The notes beneath the pieces are model-generated. The model saw only the letters and a list, made by a program, of their open reading frames with translations, had not been told where the DNA came from and did no database searches. Below, one piece after another: positions 12,448 through 24,531 of a DNA stretch of 64,000 nt. The stretch lies in NCBI GenBank assembly GCA_037976565.1, contig CP137672.1:23157134-23221133 (forward strand). The letters are read 5' to 3'. This stretch comes from Mesocentrotus franciscanus (Eukaryota; Echinodermata; Echinoidea; Camarodonta; Strongylocentrotidae). Position 1 is the stretch's first letter; each line of letters begins with the position of its first letter. A program made the position numbers and the translations under genes.

Positions 12448-12639
12448 AGATATGCTGTCGTGACCTTACAAATGTTCGTCTGTTTTTCCAAGTGATTGGC
12501 ATATTCTTGTTTTCAGAGGGTTATTAAGATCAATATTTGTGAAAGAAGTCCTAGTTCACTTTCATCATGTACGATAAAGGTCACTTTTTAAGGGAGATCT
12601 TCAATCGGTCATTGAGAGAAAAGGAAAAACAAATTTGAA

Positions 12640-12905
12640 GTCATCATGGAATTGCAAATAGAGTGAGAGAAAGAGACATGACAGAGAGAGACACAGAGAG
12701 AGGGGGCCTCAGAGAGGGCGTGTGTGGGTTTGTGTGTTTGTGTGTGGTGGTTGTGTGTGTGTGTTTGAGAGTGAGAGAGAGATAGAAAGAGAAGTGAGAA
12801 TTTAGGAGAAAGAAGGGAGAGATAGAGTGAAGTGATAGAAAGAGAGATGGAGTGAAGAGAGGGGAGAGACAGATAGAGAGAGAGAGAGGGGGGGGGGGTG
12901 AAGGT
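12640..12905. repeat. GA/GT-rich low-complexity region
   Basis: Mixed (GA)n and (GTGTGT)n tracts ending in a G-run. Reading frames through it are low complexity. Confidence 0.9.
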
Positions 12906-12924
12906 GAATAATAAGAGGGAGAGA

Positions 12925-13664
12925 CAGACCTGCCAACCAGTACGATTTAGTCGTATTTAGTACGATTTTTGGAAGTAAATACGATAGTACGATTTTCCTC
13001 AATAAAATATGATTTTCCAAAAAACAAAAAAACAAAAAAACAAAACGTATCCTACCAGCATCTCACATCTGCAATTTGGGGATGTTCATTGGTTTATCGA
13101 ACACACCAGTTATGACAAAATCATGCATATTCAACCAATGCTCCATAAAAAATGCTCCATGTAGGAACTGTAAGAGGCATTGATCCGGGTTTTTTTTTAA
13201 ATACGACTTTTGTCGGTAAAATACAACTTTTGGGATTAAAGAGAAGGTTGAGTTCTGGGAAGAGGTGAAAAATTATTTGTGAGCGTTATCATTGTTATTA
13301 TGCAAGTGTGGAAGAACATCAGAGAAAAAATGTTCGCTGAAAAGCATGGCTCTTCAAATGCCTTAATATTCTAAATATGGCATGTAACAGCATAAAAATC
13401 GGACGGATTTTTATGCCACATGTTCGTGTAGTCCCATATACATCTTTCTGTGTACAGTGCTTGTAACTTTATCAAGATTCGGCCAAATTTCTTATCATTT
13501 TGATGATTCCAGAACCTTGCAGTACACACCAATACTTATATGCTAGATGATCAACCTTTTCTGATCGATTCCACACCGTTTCTTTCACAATGCAATCGCA
13601 TGACCAGAACTCAACTTTATCTTTAAAGAATACAGTTTTTGAACTCCAGAGGTTGGCAGGTCTG
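12925..13664. mobile_element. hAT-like non-autonomous element carrying an R1 MITE
   Basis: The left end CAGACCTGCCAACC at 12925 is matched by its reverse complement GGTTGGCAGGTCTG ending at 13664. CAG...CTG termini and this sequence type are usual for hAT elements. The flanks are GA-rich (GGGAGAGA left, GAGAGAAA right), so an 8-bp duplication is plausible but not provable. TACGATTT/ACGATTTT repeats lie just inside the left end. An R1 MITE occupies 13236-13626, leaving a host element of about 350 bp. Confidence 0.7.
13236..13626 (+). mobile_element. R1 MITE nested in the hAT-like element
   Basis: TTAA lies at 13236-13239 and 13623-13626, with termini AGAGAAGGTTGAGTTCTGG and its near complement. 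The right half (about 13432-13622) matches R1 at 250-445 closely. The left half is unrelated to other R1 copies, so this is a subfamily with a different interior. Confidence 0.8.
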
Positions 13665-14864
13665 GAGAGAAATGAAGGGGAAAAGGGATGATGACCGAAG
13701 AGAGGAGAGGGAAATCAAAAGAAAGGAAGTACAAGAAGGAAGAGACAGTCAAAGACAACAATGTGATTGATCACATGATCATGTGATTGAAATTTGAGAT
13801 GAGTAAACCAATTTGCATGTCTGATGTTTTTCCTTCGCTGTATAAATAATGTTCATCTATTTCCTTCTTGAAAATCGAGAGTGAATTATAGCATCATTCG
13901 ATACATGGAGAAACTTGCGTGTCTTATCATTGCACCTCTTAATATTCAGGCCACTCTCATAGACTAACTATCTTTCAGGCTAAAATTAGTGGGGATTTTT
14001 TGTGTGCTTCTGTTGGCAAGGAGTAAATTAGATTTAAGAATAAACATAGGCTTCGAGCAGAAGTTGAAAATGGAGCTTCAAAGCTTGGAGTCTCAAAATA
14101 CCTCTTGCATTTTATGAATAGGGGTTGTCAGATTTTGAAATGCATTATGCTTGAGATAAATCAAAGGAAGTCTTGAGCGAGACCATCCAATAGCGGTGTC
14201 AGACTATCGGATAGTTGTCAGGGTGAAAATGGAGTTGCTCATGTTCTGTTTGCATAGTATATATCATTACATTTGAAGAGTCTTGATGCCTTTCAAGGTT
14301 CGTTCACACACGACATGGGAAACCACGCTGATTTTTGTTTGTTTATTTGTTTGTTTGTTTATGTGTAAATGAAAGACAATTGGAGATTTTTTTTTTAAGG
14401 GGCTGGTTGCAACCAAAATGCTAAGCATACTTGTTTATCTGTGTATTATAAGATATGGTAGGATGAAGCATATTAAACTTGTGCCATCATTAAAAAAACT
14501 TCAGCGGTTACTTGCATCATGTAAACAAGCCTTATTGCTCCCAGTAGCAGTAAGGATAAGTTTTCTCCCCCAATCTTCCTCTTTTTATCTACCTTTTTTT
14601 GTTGTTGCTCCAAATCGTCCTCTATTTTGCTTACACTTGCGTCATTTTGAGGGCCGAACGAGGCATTATCCTTTTGAAATGTAGTTTTTTAGGATAAGGT
14701 TTCTGGAGCGAGTGCTGTCGAGTGTTTTGCCCGCTTCTAGAGGAAAGGGGAGTGGGTGTGACAAAACAGTGATCCCTCCCACTCGTTTTCGGTTTATACA
14801 CACCTGCCGGATCTTTACGTTGTCAAAACTCTAGATGCTTGTTCTTCCAAAACTTAATACAAAG
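13665..14864. other. Unassigned non-coding stretch
   Basis: GA-rich at the start, then ordinary AT-rich sequence. It contains an 18-bp palindrome (ATCACATGATCATGTGAT) near 13765. The 88-codon frame at 14418-14684 has no recognisable domain. Confidence 0.5.
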
Positions 14865-15118
14865 TGGGAGAAGGCCATCACTCTGGAATAGTTTACCTCG
14901 AGGGATCAGAGATATTCCTACGGTAGAATCTTTCAAAAGCAATCTTAAAACTTATCTTTTCCACTTTGTTTTTTAGTTGATCTGATTTTTCTTTTTTTTG
15001 TGTTATATTGTATTTTTGTACAAGTATGTTCATCTATTTTCATGTGTTGCACTAGTGCGCCTTGAGCATTTAACTTTTAAGTGGATTTGGGGCCTATAAA
15101 CCCTATATGTTATTATTA
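14865..15118 (+). pseudogene. 3' end of a LINE (non-LTR retrotransposon), 5'-truncated
   Basis: In the frame of 14881-14976 the sequence reads LWNSLPRGIRDIPTVESFKS, then NLKTYLF and a stop. This is the typical C-terminal end of ORF2 in CR1/L2/jockey-like elements (W-NSLP--IR followed by FK--LK-YLF). After the stop comes an AT-rich 3' UTR with TGCGCCTTGAGCATTT, TATAAA and a (TTA)n tail ending near 15118. Everything upstream of the C-terminus is missing, as usual for 5'-truncated insertions. Confidence 0.75.
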
Positions 15119-15308
15119 TAGAACTACAAAATTTTAGAATATAAATTGCCATTTTCTTCCATTTTTGTAATACTTTGTTATCGAATTTTATGACAAGCTG
15201 TCCCATTTCAGATGTGTATTAGGAGAAAATGTGTCAGCATTTGCAAACACTATGTGACTTGACCCTTTCTGAGCTGTGTAAGTGGTCATTACTGCCCAAA
15301 GTTTGATA

Positions 15309-15883
15309 TTAAAGCCCAAGTCCACTCCGATTTTCAAAAATTATAACATGTTGTAAATAAATCAAAGGTTAAAACTGCCAAATATCACGGGCGTACTTCA
15401 ATCAGGTGATTTTAAAGAGCGATTTTTGTTTCGGGTATTTTGAGCAAAACATTTATATTGCTGTACGGATGTGACGTATGCTCATCACAACGAAAGTGCC
15501 AGCGGTATACATTCTGACAATAGGCTATTTTCGTAATGTAACCAAATTTAATGCATACGTCTTTGTGAAGTGCCTCTATACAAACTATTTCATTCACCTG
15601 ATAAGAATAATAGTGTTTCATTATTCTTATCAGGTGAATGAAATAGTTTGTATCGAGGCACTTCACAAAAACGTATGCATTAAATTTGGTTACATTACGA
15701 ATCTGTGTTGTGAGGACCCTACGTCACAACCGACTCGCTCATTAACTTGTTTTTTGCTCATTAAAAAAAATTATTAAAAATAAATCTGAGTACCATTTTC
15801 CAAAACCAAGTTTTATTTGGGCTTTTTAGATTTTTGTCTATCTAATCAGCTCAACTTTTCAGTGGAGTGGACTTGTACTTTAA
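15309..15883. mobile_element. TTAA-flanked foldback MITE with long hairpin
   Basis: TTAA lies at 15309-15312 and 15880-15883. The inverted ends share CAAGTCCACTCC. Inside, arms of about 80 bases at 15531-15610 and 15619-15700 are reverse complements with only about two mismatches and an 8-base loop. Complementarity continues outward in weaker form (ACGTATGCTCATCACAAC against GTTGTGAGGACCCTACGT). The open frames at 15412-15777 are the two arms read in both directions and are not genes. Confidence 0.85.
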
Positions 15884-16233
15884 ATCCAATGTATGTGGAC
15901 TAAGAAAAACTTTTTTGTTGACATTTGAAACTAATTTGTACTTTGTTAAATAATGTATCCTGATACATGATTTGTATAAAGAAGAACAATGATAAGAGGA
16001 CCTAACAATCTATAGAATGCTTATGAAATCTTATTTTGTGGGACATATGTTTAAACTTTTGGCACCGTAAAGGTTGCAGATTTGTGCATTTTTGTGATGT
16101 GGGTGTTAAACAATATTCATCTACTTCTAAAAATCTACCTTCAATTTTGTTTAAAGAGTTATAATGAAGGGATACGTAAGCTGAAAAGACTGGGTGTCAT
16201 AAAAGGATTTTGGATTTAGGCATGTATAACGTG
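15884..16233. other. Unassigned non-coding stretch
   Basis: AT-rich, no gene and no repeat recognised. Confidence 0.5.
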
Positions 16234-16800
16234 AGCTTGTAAGGCATCAACTCAACCCTATTGCATATTTGATAGAAGTCATCTTCAAATGTATTATACA
16301 TCATTATTATGTTTGCACATATCAATAGGTAATACACAAGCTTAATTTCTTTTAAGTGTTTGTGATTACAAAAACTTGTAAGAGATCAACTCAACCCTAT
16401 TGCATATTTCATAGAAATCATCTTCAAAATATATTATACATCATTATTATGTTTGCACATATCAATGAGTAATAAATAAGCTTATAATTTCTTTTAAGTG
16501 TTTGCGATTACAAAAACTTGTTAGAGATCAACTCAACCCTATTGCGTATTTGATAGAAATCATCTTCAAAATATAATATACATCATTTTATTATGTTTGC
16601 GCATATCAATAGGTAATAAATAAGCTTATAATTTCTTTTAAGTGTTTGCGATTACAAAAACTTGTTAGAGATCAACTCAACCCTATTGCGTATTTGATAG
16701 AAATCATCTTCAGAATATAATATACATCATTTATTATGTTTGCACATATCAATAGGTAAGACACAAGCTTATAATTACTTTTAATTGTTTGCAATTGTGT
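16234..16800 (+). repeat. Minisatellite, about four units of 140-145 bp
   Basis: Units begin with CTTGT(A/T)AG.GATCAACTC near 16234, 16374, 16517 and 16661. Each contains ATCATTATTATGTTTGC and the end AAGTGTTTG.GATTACAAAA. The last unit is partial. Confidence 0.9.
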
Positions 16801-18617
16801 TGTAGGTGCTTTCTTAAAACCTTTTTATACTGTTGCATTTTTATCTAAAGCTGATTCATTATAGATGTGTACAAGAAAATCATTTCGTTATCGTTAGCAA
16901 AATAGGGTGACTTTTTCAATTCTATGTCATTTATATGGGTATTTATATTTGTTCCAATTTTAGATATTGAATCAAGGATTTTTGCAAAAAGCTTCTTAAA
17001 TTTGAAAACTAGTTCATGCATTGTGAAGTAAGATATCATTGAATAAGAATTGTACCAAATGAACCTATGAAAAGATGACCTTTAATCTATAAAAATAAAA
17101 GTCAAAATAAAATTTACATGTTTTTAAACCTGATGGTGCTGAAAGAGTTAAATATTTTTTTTCCTTAATGAAATGTGGGGATAAAGAAATAGAAAATCTT
17201 TCATATATATATATATATATATATATTGTTTTTTTAAGAGAAAAAATGTAGAAAAGGGAGATTTGGGAATGTAAATTTTGAAGGAGGAAATTGACCTCCC
17301 AAAGAGACAAGTAAAAGCTCTTGGCTGTTTGAGATGATTTCATGGTATGAATGATCAAGCATGTCCATGCAGGGAAGCAATAAAATTACTATACTTAAGT
17401 GTTTTTTGTTTGTTCTTTCTTTCGTTCCTTCTTTCTTTTTTCTTTTTTAAGTTTCAACTTTAAGTGCTGATCAGATTTTGTGTTCAGGAGCGGAAGTGTA
17501 GTCAGCTGGGATATCTGATTTCATCATTTAATGATGATTTTTTTCTTTTTTGGTGCTAATTTGCACTTTTAACTAGATTTTATCAGTCTTTTAGGTGATT
17601 TTACAAATTGTAATATATTTACTTCTGGCAATGCAAGCTGATTTATATTGCCGAGAAAAAAAAAATTATTGCCTAAAAATAATTGCAATGAATACTGGCT
17701 TAAAGTGATAGTGGGTTTGTTATCACGCAGAAGGTGGGTCGTTTGGACTGGAAAAATATGAATGAATTAACAATGTCAGGGAAGATTACACGCAATGAAA
17801 AGGATATCTAACATTTCCACGCACTTATGATTGACAGTATGGATTGAGGAATGTGTGTGAATGTGTATTATACAGCCATGTGTTATCTACTGTAGATTTG
17901 AAAACACTTTTTTCAGTTTAGATGTTATAATTTTTTGTTGTTGTAATACATAACTGAGTGGTAGGCTAACACTAAAAGGAATGTCTGGAATGTCTTTTTT
18001 CTAATTTTTGTCCAAGTTAGCTTCTTTATCTGATGAAATAACCCCCAAAATACTTATAACCTCAGTCCAGTGTGGCTGTACTTGTGTATTTCAAGTAAAG
18101 TTTACCCAGCTATTTGAACTTCAGTCACACCAATATGATGTTAATTTCCAGTCAATTTGCCGATGTGACTGGGGTATTAGCTCGTGTGAACAAGCCCCCT
18201 TTATGCTAATCCAGGATTATCCTTGCCAAGTTCCTACCCCCTCTAATCCATCAGAAGGGCCTTACTCGGTAATCCCCTCAGAGAATGCCTTTTACTCAAT
18301 GAGGCTAGGGCTCCTCTTTAGGAAATGCAGGAAAGTGCAAAACGAATAATGTGATGGGATCTTACAAAGTCGCTAGAGACTTGCATCTCGTTATTGAGCT
18401 CATAAAATTCTCCTCTATTCGTATTTTATTCCTGAATATTTATTCCTGAATATTTATTCCTGAAAGTTCTTGCAACCCATAAAGGGTGGAAGTGCATTTT
18501 GAGCTCCATATCATTTTAATGCTTTTTAAAGTGGCATGAATTTTTTTTATTGCTGAAATAATTATTCATAAAATTATCACTTAATTCTTGTTTTATTCTT
18601 TAAGTTTTAGAAATCCT
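16801..18617. other. Unassigned non-coding stretch with an (AT)n tract
   Basis: An AT dinucleotide run lies at about 17200-17226. A T/C-rich run lies near 17400-17450. The 113-codon frame at 18008-18349 has no recognisable motif and low support. Nothing else is assignable. Confidence 0.5.
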
Positions 18618-18905
18618 TTAAAGCCTGTCTGCACTAGTTTGGCCAGGAGGGATTAGACCTCCCAGCATGATCACTGACAGGTGGTTATCTCATCAACTCA
18701 GCTCTCAATTAAAAAGCCCCACTGCACTACTTGTAGCTACTTGCTCCCTCTATATAGAAAACAATGCCTAAGTGGTGCCCATTGGTCCCACAAGATCCTC
18801 TTTTTCTTATGTTAATTGAGAGCTGAGTTGATGAGATAACCACCTGTCAGTGACCAGCAGGGTGGTCTAATCCCTCTTGGCCAAACTAGTGCAGACGGGC
18901 TTTAA
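18618..18905. mobile_element. R4 MITE composite: partial copy joined to an inverted copy
   Basis: Outer TTAA sites lie at 18618-18621 and 18902-18905. The left about 95 bp is the start of R4 (GCCTGTCTGCACTAGTTTGG) up to its internal TCAATTAA. There the sequence switches to the opposite end of R4 (AAAGCCCCACTGCACTAC) and reads a full copy backwards. The result is a foldback with arms of about 95 bp. Insertion of one R4 into the internal TTAA of another, followed by loss of the rest, would explain it. Confidence 0.75.
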
Positions 18906-19070
18906 GGGTTATTAGTAATATTCAGTAAGTTACATATCAATTGTAGCTTTATTTCCAGTTAATGTTTGTTATAGCTGCATTATTTTGATGCATTTTACTG
19001 CTTAGATTAATATTTGATTTAAAGGTGCTGATTTAATTTCTGGAACAGATATTGAAAATCTTTGTGAAAT

Positions 19071-19452
19071 GTTTCAGGGGAAGCAAGAGGTCATGGGTAT
19101 CGACCTCTAACCTTTGACCGGGATCGAATGAGAAGCAAATTCTGATCTGCCTCTAATGCATATAACATTCTCCTGTTGAGGGCTAGAAGGGCATTAACTC
19201 AATACTCATATACTTCAACACAGAGTTATCGCCCATCTGACTCTCAACGGATGAATTTAGTGTAAACTGTTTCAGGGGAAGTAAGAGGTCATGGGTATCG
19301 ACCTCTAACCTTTGACCGGGAGTGAACGAGAAGCGAACTCTGCATCTGCCTCAATGCATATGACATTCTCCTGTTGAGAGCTGGAAAGGCATTAACTCAA
19401 ATACTTCAAGACACATAGTTATCGCCCATCTGACTCTCCACGGATGAATTTA
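19071..19452 (+). repeat. 198-bp direct tandem duplication containing R5-type hairpins
   Basis: Copy 1 (19071-19268) and copy 2 (19269-about 19452) both start GTTTCAGGGGAAG and share AGAGGTCATGGGTATCGACC. Each ends with a diverged R5 hairpin sequence (CTGTTGAG.GCT.GAA.GGC and GACTCTC.ACGGATGA). The copies are about 90% alike. Confidence 0.85.
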
Positions 19453-19953
19453 CCTGGCCTGAAAAAAAAAATTGCTCAACAAGTCGACACCCTCCTCCTG
19501 AAAAGCGCAGTAAAAAAAACATACCCCATTGCTCTTGAATTATTCATACCGTGGTCCGAAGATTATCGACTCCTACGTAACTTGGTCATCAGTTTTGGCC
19601 GTAATGCAATTGATATTCAACAAGCGTGTATCCTCCTTTCCGAGTTGAGAGGCAGGCCTAATCCTTTACTATGACATACGTGAATCTGAGAAGGCTTTAA
19701 TTTAAATCTCCAGTTCCTGGAGAAGAATGACTTTGTAACGAATCAAAAAAAGTTTAGACTGAGTATTCAAATCATAATCCTTAATAATGGGATCTGTCTG
19801 ATGATTTTGTCGGAAAATGGGTATTATCAGAATGACAAGGAAAGAAAGATGATGAAAACAAGATATGGTCTCCTGCATGTCTGCTAGTAACACAGTTGAA
19901 CAGATTCTTAAAAATCAAACTTGAGGGAATTGCAGTAACCTTGTTCCATTGTT
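19453..19953. other. Unassigned non-coding stretch
   Basis: A 76-codon frame at 19444-19674 begins inside the duplicated segment and has no known domain. I do not call it a gene. Confidence 0.45.
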
Positions 19954-20145
19954 TTAAAGCCTGTCTGCCCTAGTTTGGCCAGGAGAGATTAGACCTCCCA
20001 GCGTGGTCATTGGTGGTTATCTCATCACCTCAGCTCTTAATTAACATAAGAAACAGAGGATCATGGGGGACCAACAGGCACCGCTGAGGCATTGTTTTCT
20101 ATATAGAGGGAGCAGGTAGCTACAAGTAGTGCAGTGGGGCTTTAA
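19954..20145 (+). mobile_element. R4 MITE, full copy
   Basis: TTAA lies at 19954-19957 and 20142-20145. The termini AAGCCTGTCTGC and GCAGTGGGGCTT are inverted. Internal blocks GGATCATGGGGGACCAACAG and TATATAGAGGGAGCA are shared with copies at 26327 and 44595. Confidence 0.85.
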
Positions 20146-20739
20146 ATGTAACAGGCTTCACATTTCTGTATTTTATAACATAGAGCTCAGCGAATATCTG
20201 TAGGAGCTTTGTCGGAAGCAGTTGCCATATCATTCATGCAATGCCATGACAAGAACTTCAGGTTAGCTTTCAAAGAGGGATACATCGAGAGGACCCACTT
20301 TTGTAGCAATCACTGAAGGCTGCCTATTTGTGTAATGAAATTGTGTCTCGGGAATTAGGAGATGGGCGGGGTTGGCTTAATGTATCAGATTTGTAAGACC
20401 CCGGATCCACTTGATAGCAAATGCTCATGGCGCACTCGTGAAACAAGAACAACCAAATAAGAGGGCATATAATAAAAGCATCTACATTATAAACAAAGGA
20501 ACAGGAGTAAGATAGAACATACAAAAATAGAACATACCCCCCCCCCCAAAGAAAACATTTTAAAAATAGTTCACTATGAACTTATTTTGCATCATTTATC
20601 AGATGCTGAATAGTTTCCTTGAAGGAATCTATTTCATTTTAGTTTGCATTGTTAGGTAAAGACTACAATTCGCAGTGAGTTGGAAGCAGACAATCCTCAT
20701 CGGCTTACTTAGTTTAATCGGTATTCACGTCAGCTCAGA
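20146..20739. other. Unassigned non-coding stretch
   Basis: No gene or repeat family member recognised. A C-run occurs at about 20537. Confidence 0.5.
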
Positions 20740-21107
20740 TTGTCAGGTTACGCAAACTTTCGTTTAAAACGTGCCCCCATATTCATGAAAGGTCCAGTAA
20801 ATTGAATGCAAATAATCTCTTTTTTTTCAATTATAGCCTTTGAGATAAAGCTAATATTTTAAATGTACATTCGTGAAAACATGCCCTTAACAATGATGAA
20901 GTGTCAAGCGCTAGCCTATTTACAAACCTCTTATGATTTTTAACCTCTTTTTAAAAAGTGCCGGGTCAAGACGCGAGTTTTCATAGATTTACTGTAGGTT
21001 TTTCAAAAAAGTGTCCAACACTTTGGTAATGAGAGAGATGTATTTCACAAACATTACACCCGATCCTGGAAATTAGCTTATTCATGAAAGTTTGTGTAAC
21101 CTGATAA
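20740..21107. mobile_element. Probable MITE with about 24-bp inverted ends
   Basis: TTGTCAGGTTACGCAAACTT at 20740 is matched in reverse complement at 21084-21107, with about 21 of 24 positions identical. The interior is non-coding. No clear target duplication is seen. Confidence 0.55.
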
Positions 21108-22169
21108 TCCAACCCAACAAGAACACCCGACGGAATGAGGTAAGCCATCTTCATCTGGCCAGTATGTTCATATCTTCTTTAGATATATTGCAAAAAATAG
21201 ATCGCAGCCTTGTTTACTGTGACCTCCATTGTCTGGATATTATATTCACTTGTAGTGATTCCTCGGGATTTAGGCAGAAAGTCTTTGGATGTAACCAATA
21301 TGGTATTAGGCTTTTAGAGATTCTTAGCGGAATCCCTTGTATCTGTTGAAAAAAATCCTGTGTATCTTGTTTGTGAAGTGTAAGGAGGTTTCACACTTAA
21401 TGAATAATTAAGAAATCTCAATAAATATACAAATCTTAGTGAATAGTATGAATACATATCAGTTCAGAATGAAAAAGAATTTTGGGCAGTATTGATGTGT
21501 GTAAAAATTAGTTTGTAAAACATGAAGCTTCAGAATGAAAAAAAAACAAAGAGCAGGCAGATGTGTAACTCATGATGATCATGAAGTTTCCTTCATACTT
21601 TCATATAGCTTTGTTGGACTAGGTATTGGTTTTAGAGTAATTTACATCAATACAGACTTTCTGGCAGTACTGGTTGACTCAGAAGCATATATGCCCATGC
21701 TTTACAAGAATCCTGTAGTCCTACCCTCCTCTCTCTCTCTACCTCTCTCCCCATCTTCCTCTCTTTTCTCTTCTCTCGCGCTCGTTTTTTTCCTATTCTC
21801 CTTTTCTTTTTCTGCGCATTTCTAGTCCTTTTCTTTGTTTTGTCATTCTCACACATGTCTCCCTTCTTTTTCTTTGTTTCTTTGTTATGTTATATATTCT
21901 AGCAGACTTATCCTCTTTGTTCTCTGAACTGTGCACACTTAACAACTGTTGCGCCCCATTTTCAAGTTTTGAAGAATGCTGGTTTAGAATAAATTTGTTG
22001 TTACTTGACAAAGGCTTAAATCCAAAATTTGTTTCTTTTGTATCTCCTACGGTTATTTCATAATTTCTTCTTCACTTGTTGATTTTTCATCAACAGCCGC
22101 AGGAGTACTTTTGTCATACTTTTTTGGGGGGATAGGGATACAAGTATGGACAAGTGAACACTACTCAAA
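21108..22169. other. Unassigned stretch with a CT-rich tract
   Basis: A pyrimidine-rich run at about 21725-21800 gives low-complexity frames on both strands. Otherwise AT-rich, with no gene recognised. Confidence 0.5.
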
Positions 22170-22313
22170 TGGCTCAAAAACAAAGTAAACTTGCATGCTT
22201 TCATAAATCCAATCATACTAGAAGTAGGATAAGCTTGTTAATATACATGAATGTAAGCGAATGTCTCAAAATCCAAGTAAACGTGCATGCTTTCATAAAT
22301 CCAGTCACACTAG
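22170..22313 (+). repeat. Diverged direct repeat, period about 94 bp
   Basis: The block GCATGCTTTCATAAATCCA, preceded by AAGTAAAC and followed by TCA.ACTAGA, occurs at about 22190 and 22284 with shared flanks. Confidence 0.75.
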
Positions 22314-23569
22314 ATATCGGTTCACCTCAGGGTCTGGCCGTGCTGTTTATGCTCCCCCTGTAATTTCAACACCGTCATTGAACGGCTTGTCAATTAGGCG
22401 GAGTACGTCACTCCAATTCCAAAGCTTTGTGAGAGAGCCATTCCTATACCAACTGCACGCAGGAAGACGTTAAGGCCATTCCCATGTCCAAAGCGATTGC
22501 TTGGCTTTGATATCGTTGCTTGGGGAGTAGAATAGTCTTCTCGGAAAATGACATTAGAAAGAGGAGTTTTTGCGAGGGGATTTACATGTACATCGTCGGC
22601 TGAACGCCAAAAAGCCATTGCTGCCATCAAGCATACATAGCTCTTACAGCCTTCTTGCAGATAGCCAACGACATGTCGTCGTACAAGACTTTCACGTGTC
22701 CGGCAAGACTTAATTGCGCATCCCTGTAAAATTTGATTAGCAAAACTGCCTCTAAAGCGTAGGACTTGATCACATGACATTCCTTGGGGATGCGCTTTTA
22801 GATGGATGTGAAAGACAGGACCTTAAAGGTGAACTCCTAGCTGATTTCTATTTTCCAGGTGAATTAATTTCATGTCTTCAGCATTTACAGAGACCTGTGT
22901 TTTTGTATGCAGCAGTGTGACCCAAATGTTTTATGAGGTGGCAGACTTTAAACCAACATCAAACGTGAACGGCCATCCTTCAATTTGTTCAACACAGCAT
23001 TTTTCAGGCTTGAAAGCAAGCTAAGTAGAAATTTGGCACAAGCATCCGATAATTAGAAGTTTTTGTCATTATACGAGGAATAAAACTGTGCACAAAACCT
23101 CTGTAAACAGTGGGTATTGCAAAAATTGTGCTAAATTATGAGACTCTTGGGATTGAAATATCGAAGAAATCTAAATAGCACAGGCTCAGAAATGAATGTG
23201 TTGATACATGATTTATTATTTTTTTTAGTCGATATGTTGAAGAAATCTAAAAGTGCAATTTAGGTTTGTTGTAGACACAAGTTTCATGGCTCACACAGTA
23301 GAGTAGCACTATGACAAGTAATGTTGATAGATTATAAGCTGAAGAATGGACAAAAGTAGAAGAGGGATCTGCAAATGGAGTTCCAGATCCATTATAGGTA
23401 CTTTTTGTCCTCAATTTATCATGTGGGTGTGACTGTGTGTTTGATGGGGATAGTTATATTATGAAGATAATGTTCATTTTTATTTGATACACGCCTACCT
23501 TTTTGATGATTTCTTTGTTACAATGTATACCTTTAACTTTTTTCTTGTTATGCATCCTCATCCCCCTCT
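22314..23569. other. Unassigned stretch containing one 128-codon minus-strand frame
   Basis: The frame at 22780-22394 (minus) is the longest complex-composition frame outside the called genes. It shows no domain, signal or splice evidence that I recognise. The base composition is less AT-rich than its surroundings. The rest is non-coding. Confidence 0.35.
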
Positions 23570-23576
23570 CTCTCCC

Positions 23577-23617
<41 letters not shown>

Positions 23618-23755
23618 CCTCTCTCTTTCTGTATTTTCCCTCCTTCTGTTCTTCTCTGTTTCTGTCTCTCAATAACTCACTTTTTTCCATGTCCTTTGTC
23701 TTTTATTATCTTGGTAGGTTTATACCTCTTTATTACTTTCTTCTCTGTTCTCCAT

Positions 23756-23790
<35 letters not shown>

Positions 23791-24025
23791 TTCTCTTTGT
23801 CACCTTCCATCCTGTCCTTCTCAGTCTCTGTCTCCCATCACTTTCTGTCTGTCTATATTTATATCTATCTCTTTGTCTCTCTCTCTCTCTTTCTCCATTT
23901 TTATAATACTCTGTCTTTCCATAGCTCGCTTTCCATGCCATCTGTCTGTTTTGTTATGCCTCTCCATCAGCTTCCTTCCCTGTGTCTCCCCCTCTCTCTC
24001 TCTATTCCCCCTTCTTTCTCTCCAT
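23570..24025. repeat. CT-rich microsatellite region
   Basis: (CT)n runs at about 23577-23612 and 23755-23785, plus pyrimidine-rich spacers. The 133-176-codon frames across it are low-complexity Ser/Leu translations. Confidence 0.95.
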
Positions 24026-24367
24026 CATTCTAAATTGTCCTTGTTGATGTATTCCTTTATCCTCCACTCCCCATATTTCCAGATATTTATATCCTAGATT
24101 ATAACTGTTACAATGCCATTTCTGGACTGATTAGTCCAAACTTATGTATTCCTACTTGCCTTTTGAATTAAATAGTCAGAAAACAGGATGTTGTTCCCAA
24201 CCTTTACAATTGATGTTGTATGATTGAGGATCTATCGTTGATTCCCAGAGACATTTTCTAAATGTGCTTCCGTGTCGCAACGTTAAGCCTGATAAAAATT
24301 GGTATTCATGTTTGATCTGAAGTTCAAACAAATAGGATAGAGAGCAGGCATGCATAGTAGACTGCTT
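24026..24367. other. Unassigned non-coding stretch
   Basis: No gene or repeat recognised. Confidence 0.5.
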
Positions 24368-24531
24368 ATTAGGGACTTTTAGATTTAGACGATGAGAGCG
24401 TGGACTGCCGCGTGTGACATTGTGTTAAGGCACTGGGCGTGCCGGCAGTGCCTTAAAAGGACATCACAGTGCCTTATAAGGGCGTCACACGTTGCAGTCC
24501 ACTATGACGTGCAAATCTAAAAGTCCCTATT
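24368..24531. mobile_element. MITE with 16-bp perfect inverted ends and ATT duplication
   Basis: The body is 24371-24528. AGGGACTTTTAGATTT at the left is matched by AAATCTAAAAGTCCCT at the right. ATT flanks both sides as an apparent 3-bp target duplication, which is the size used by PIF/Harbinger-type elements. Inner segments GTGGACTGC and GCAGTCCAC are also inverted, so the whole element can fold. Confidence 0.75.

Noticed and set aside
18008..18349. 113-codon frame
   Set aside because: Ordinary-looking but without any domain, neighbouring exon or conservation evidence; chance length in this composition.
19444..19674. 76-codon frame
   Set aside because: Begins within the duplicated 198-bp segment and is not present in the first copy.
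23503..24097. 176- and 133-codon frames
   Set aside because: Low-complexity translation of (CT)n tracts on both strands.
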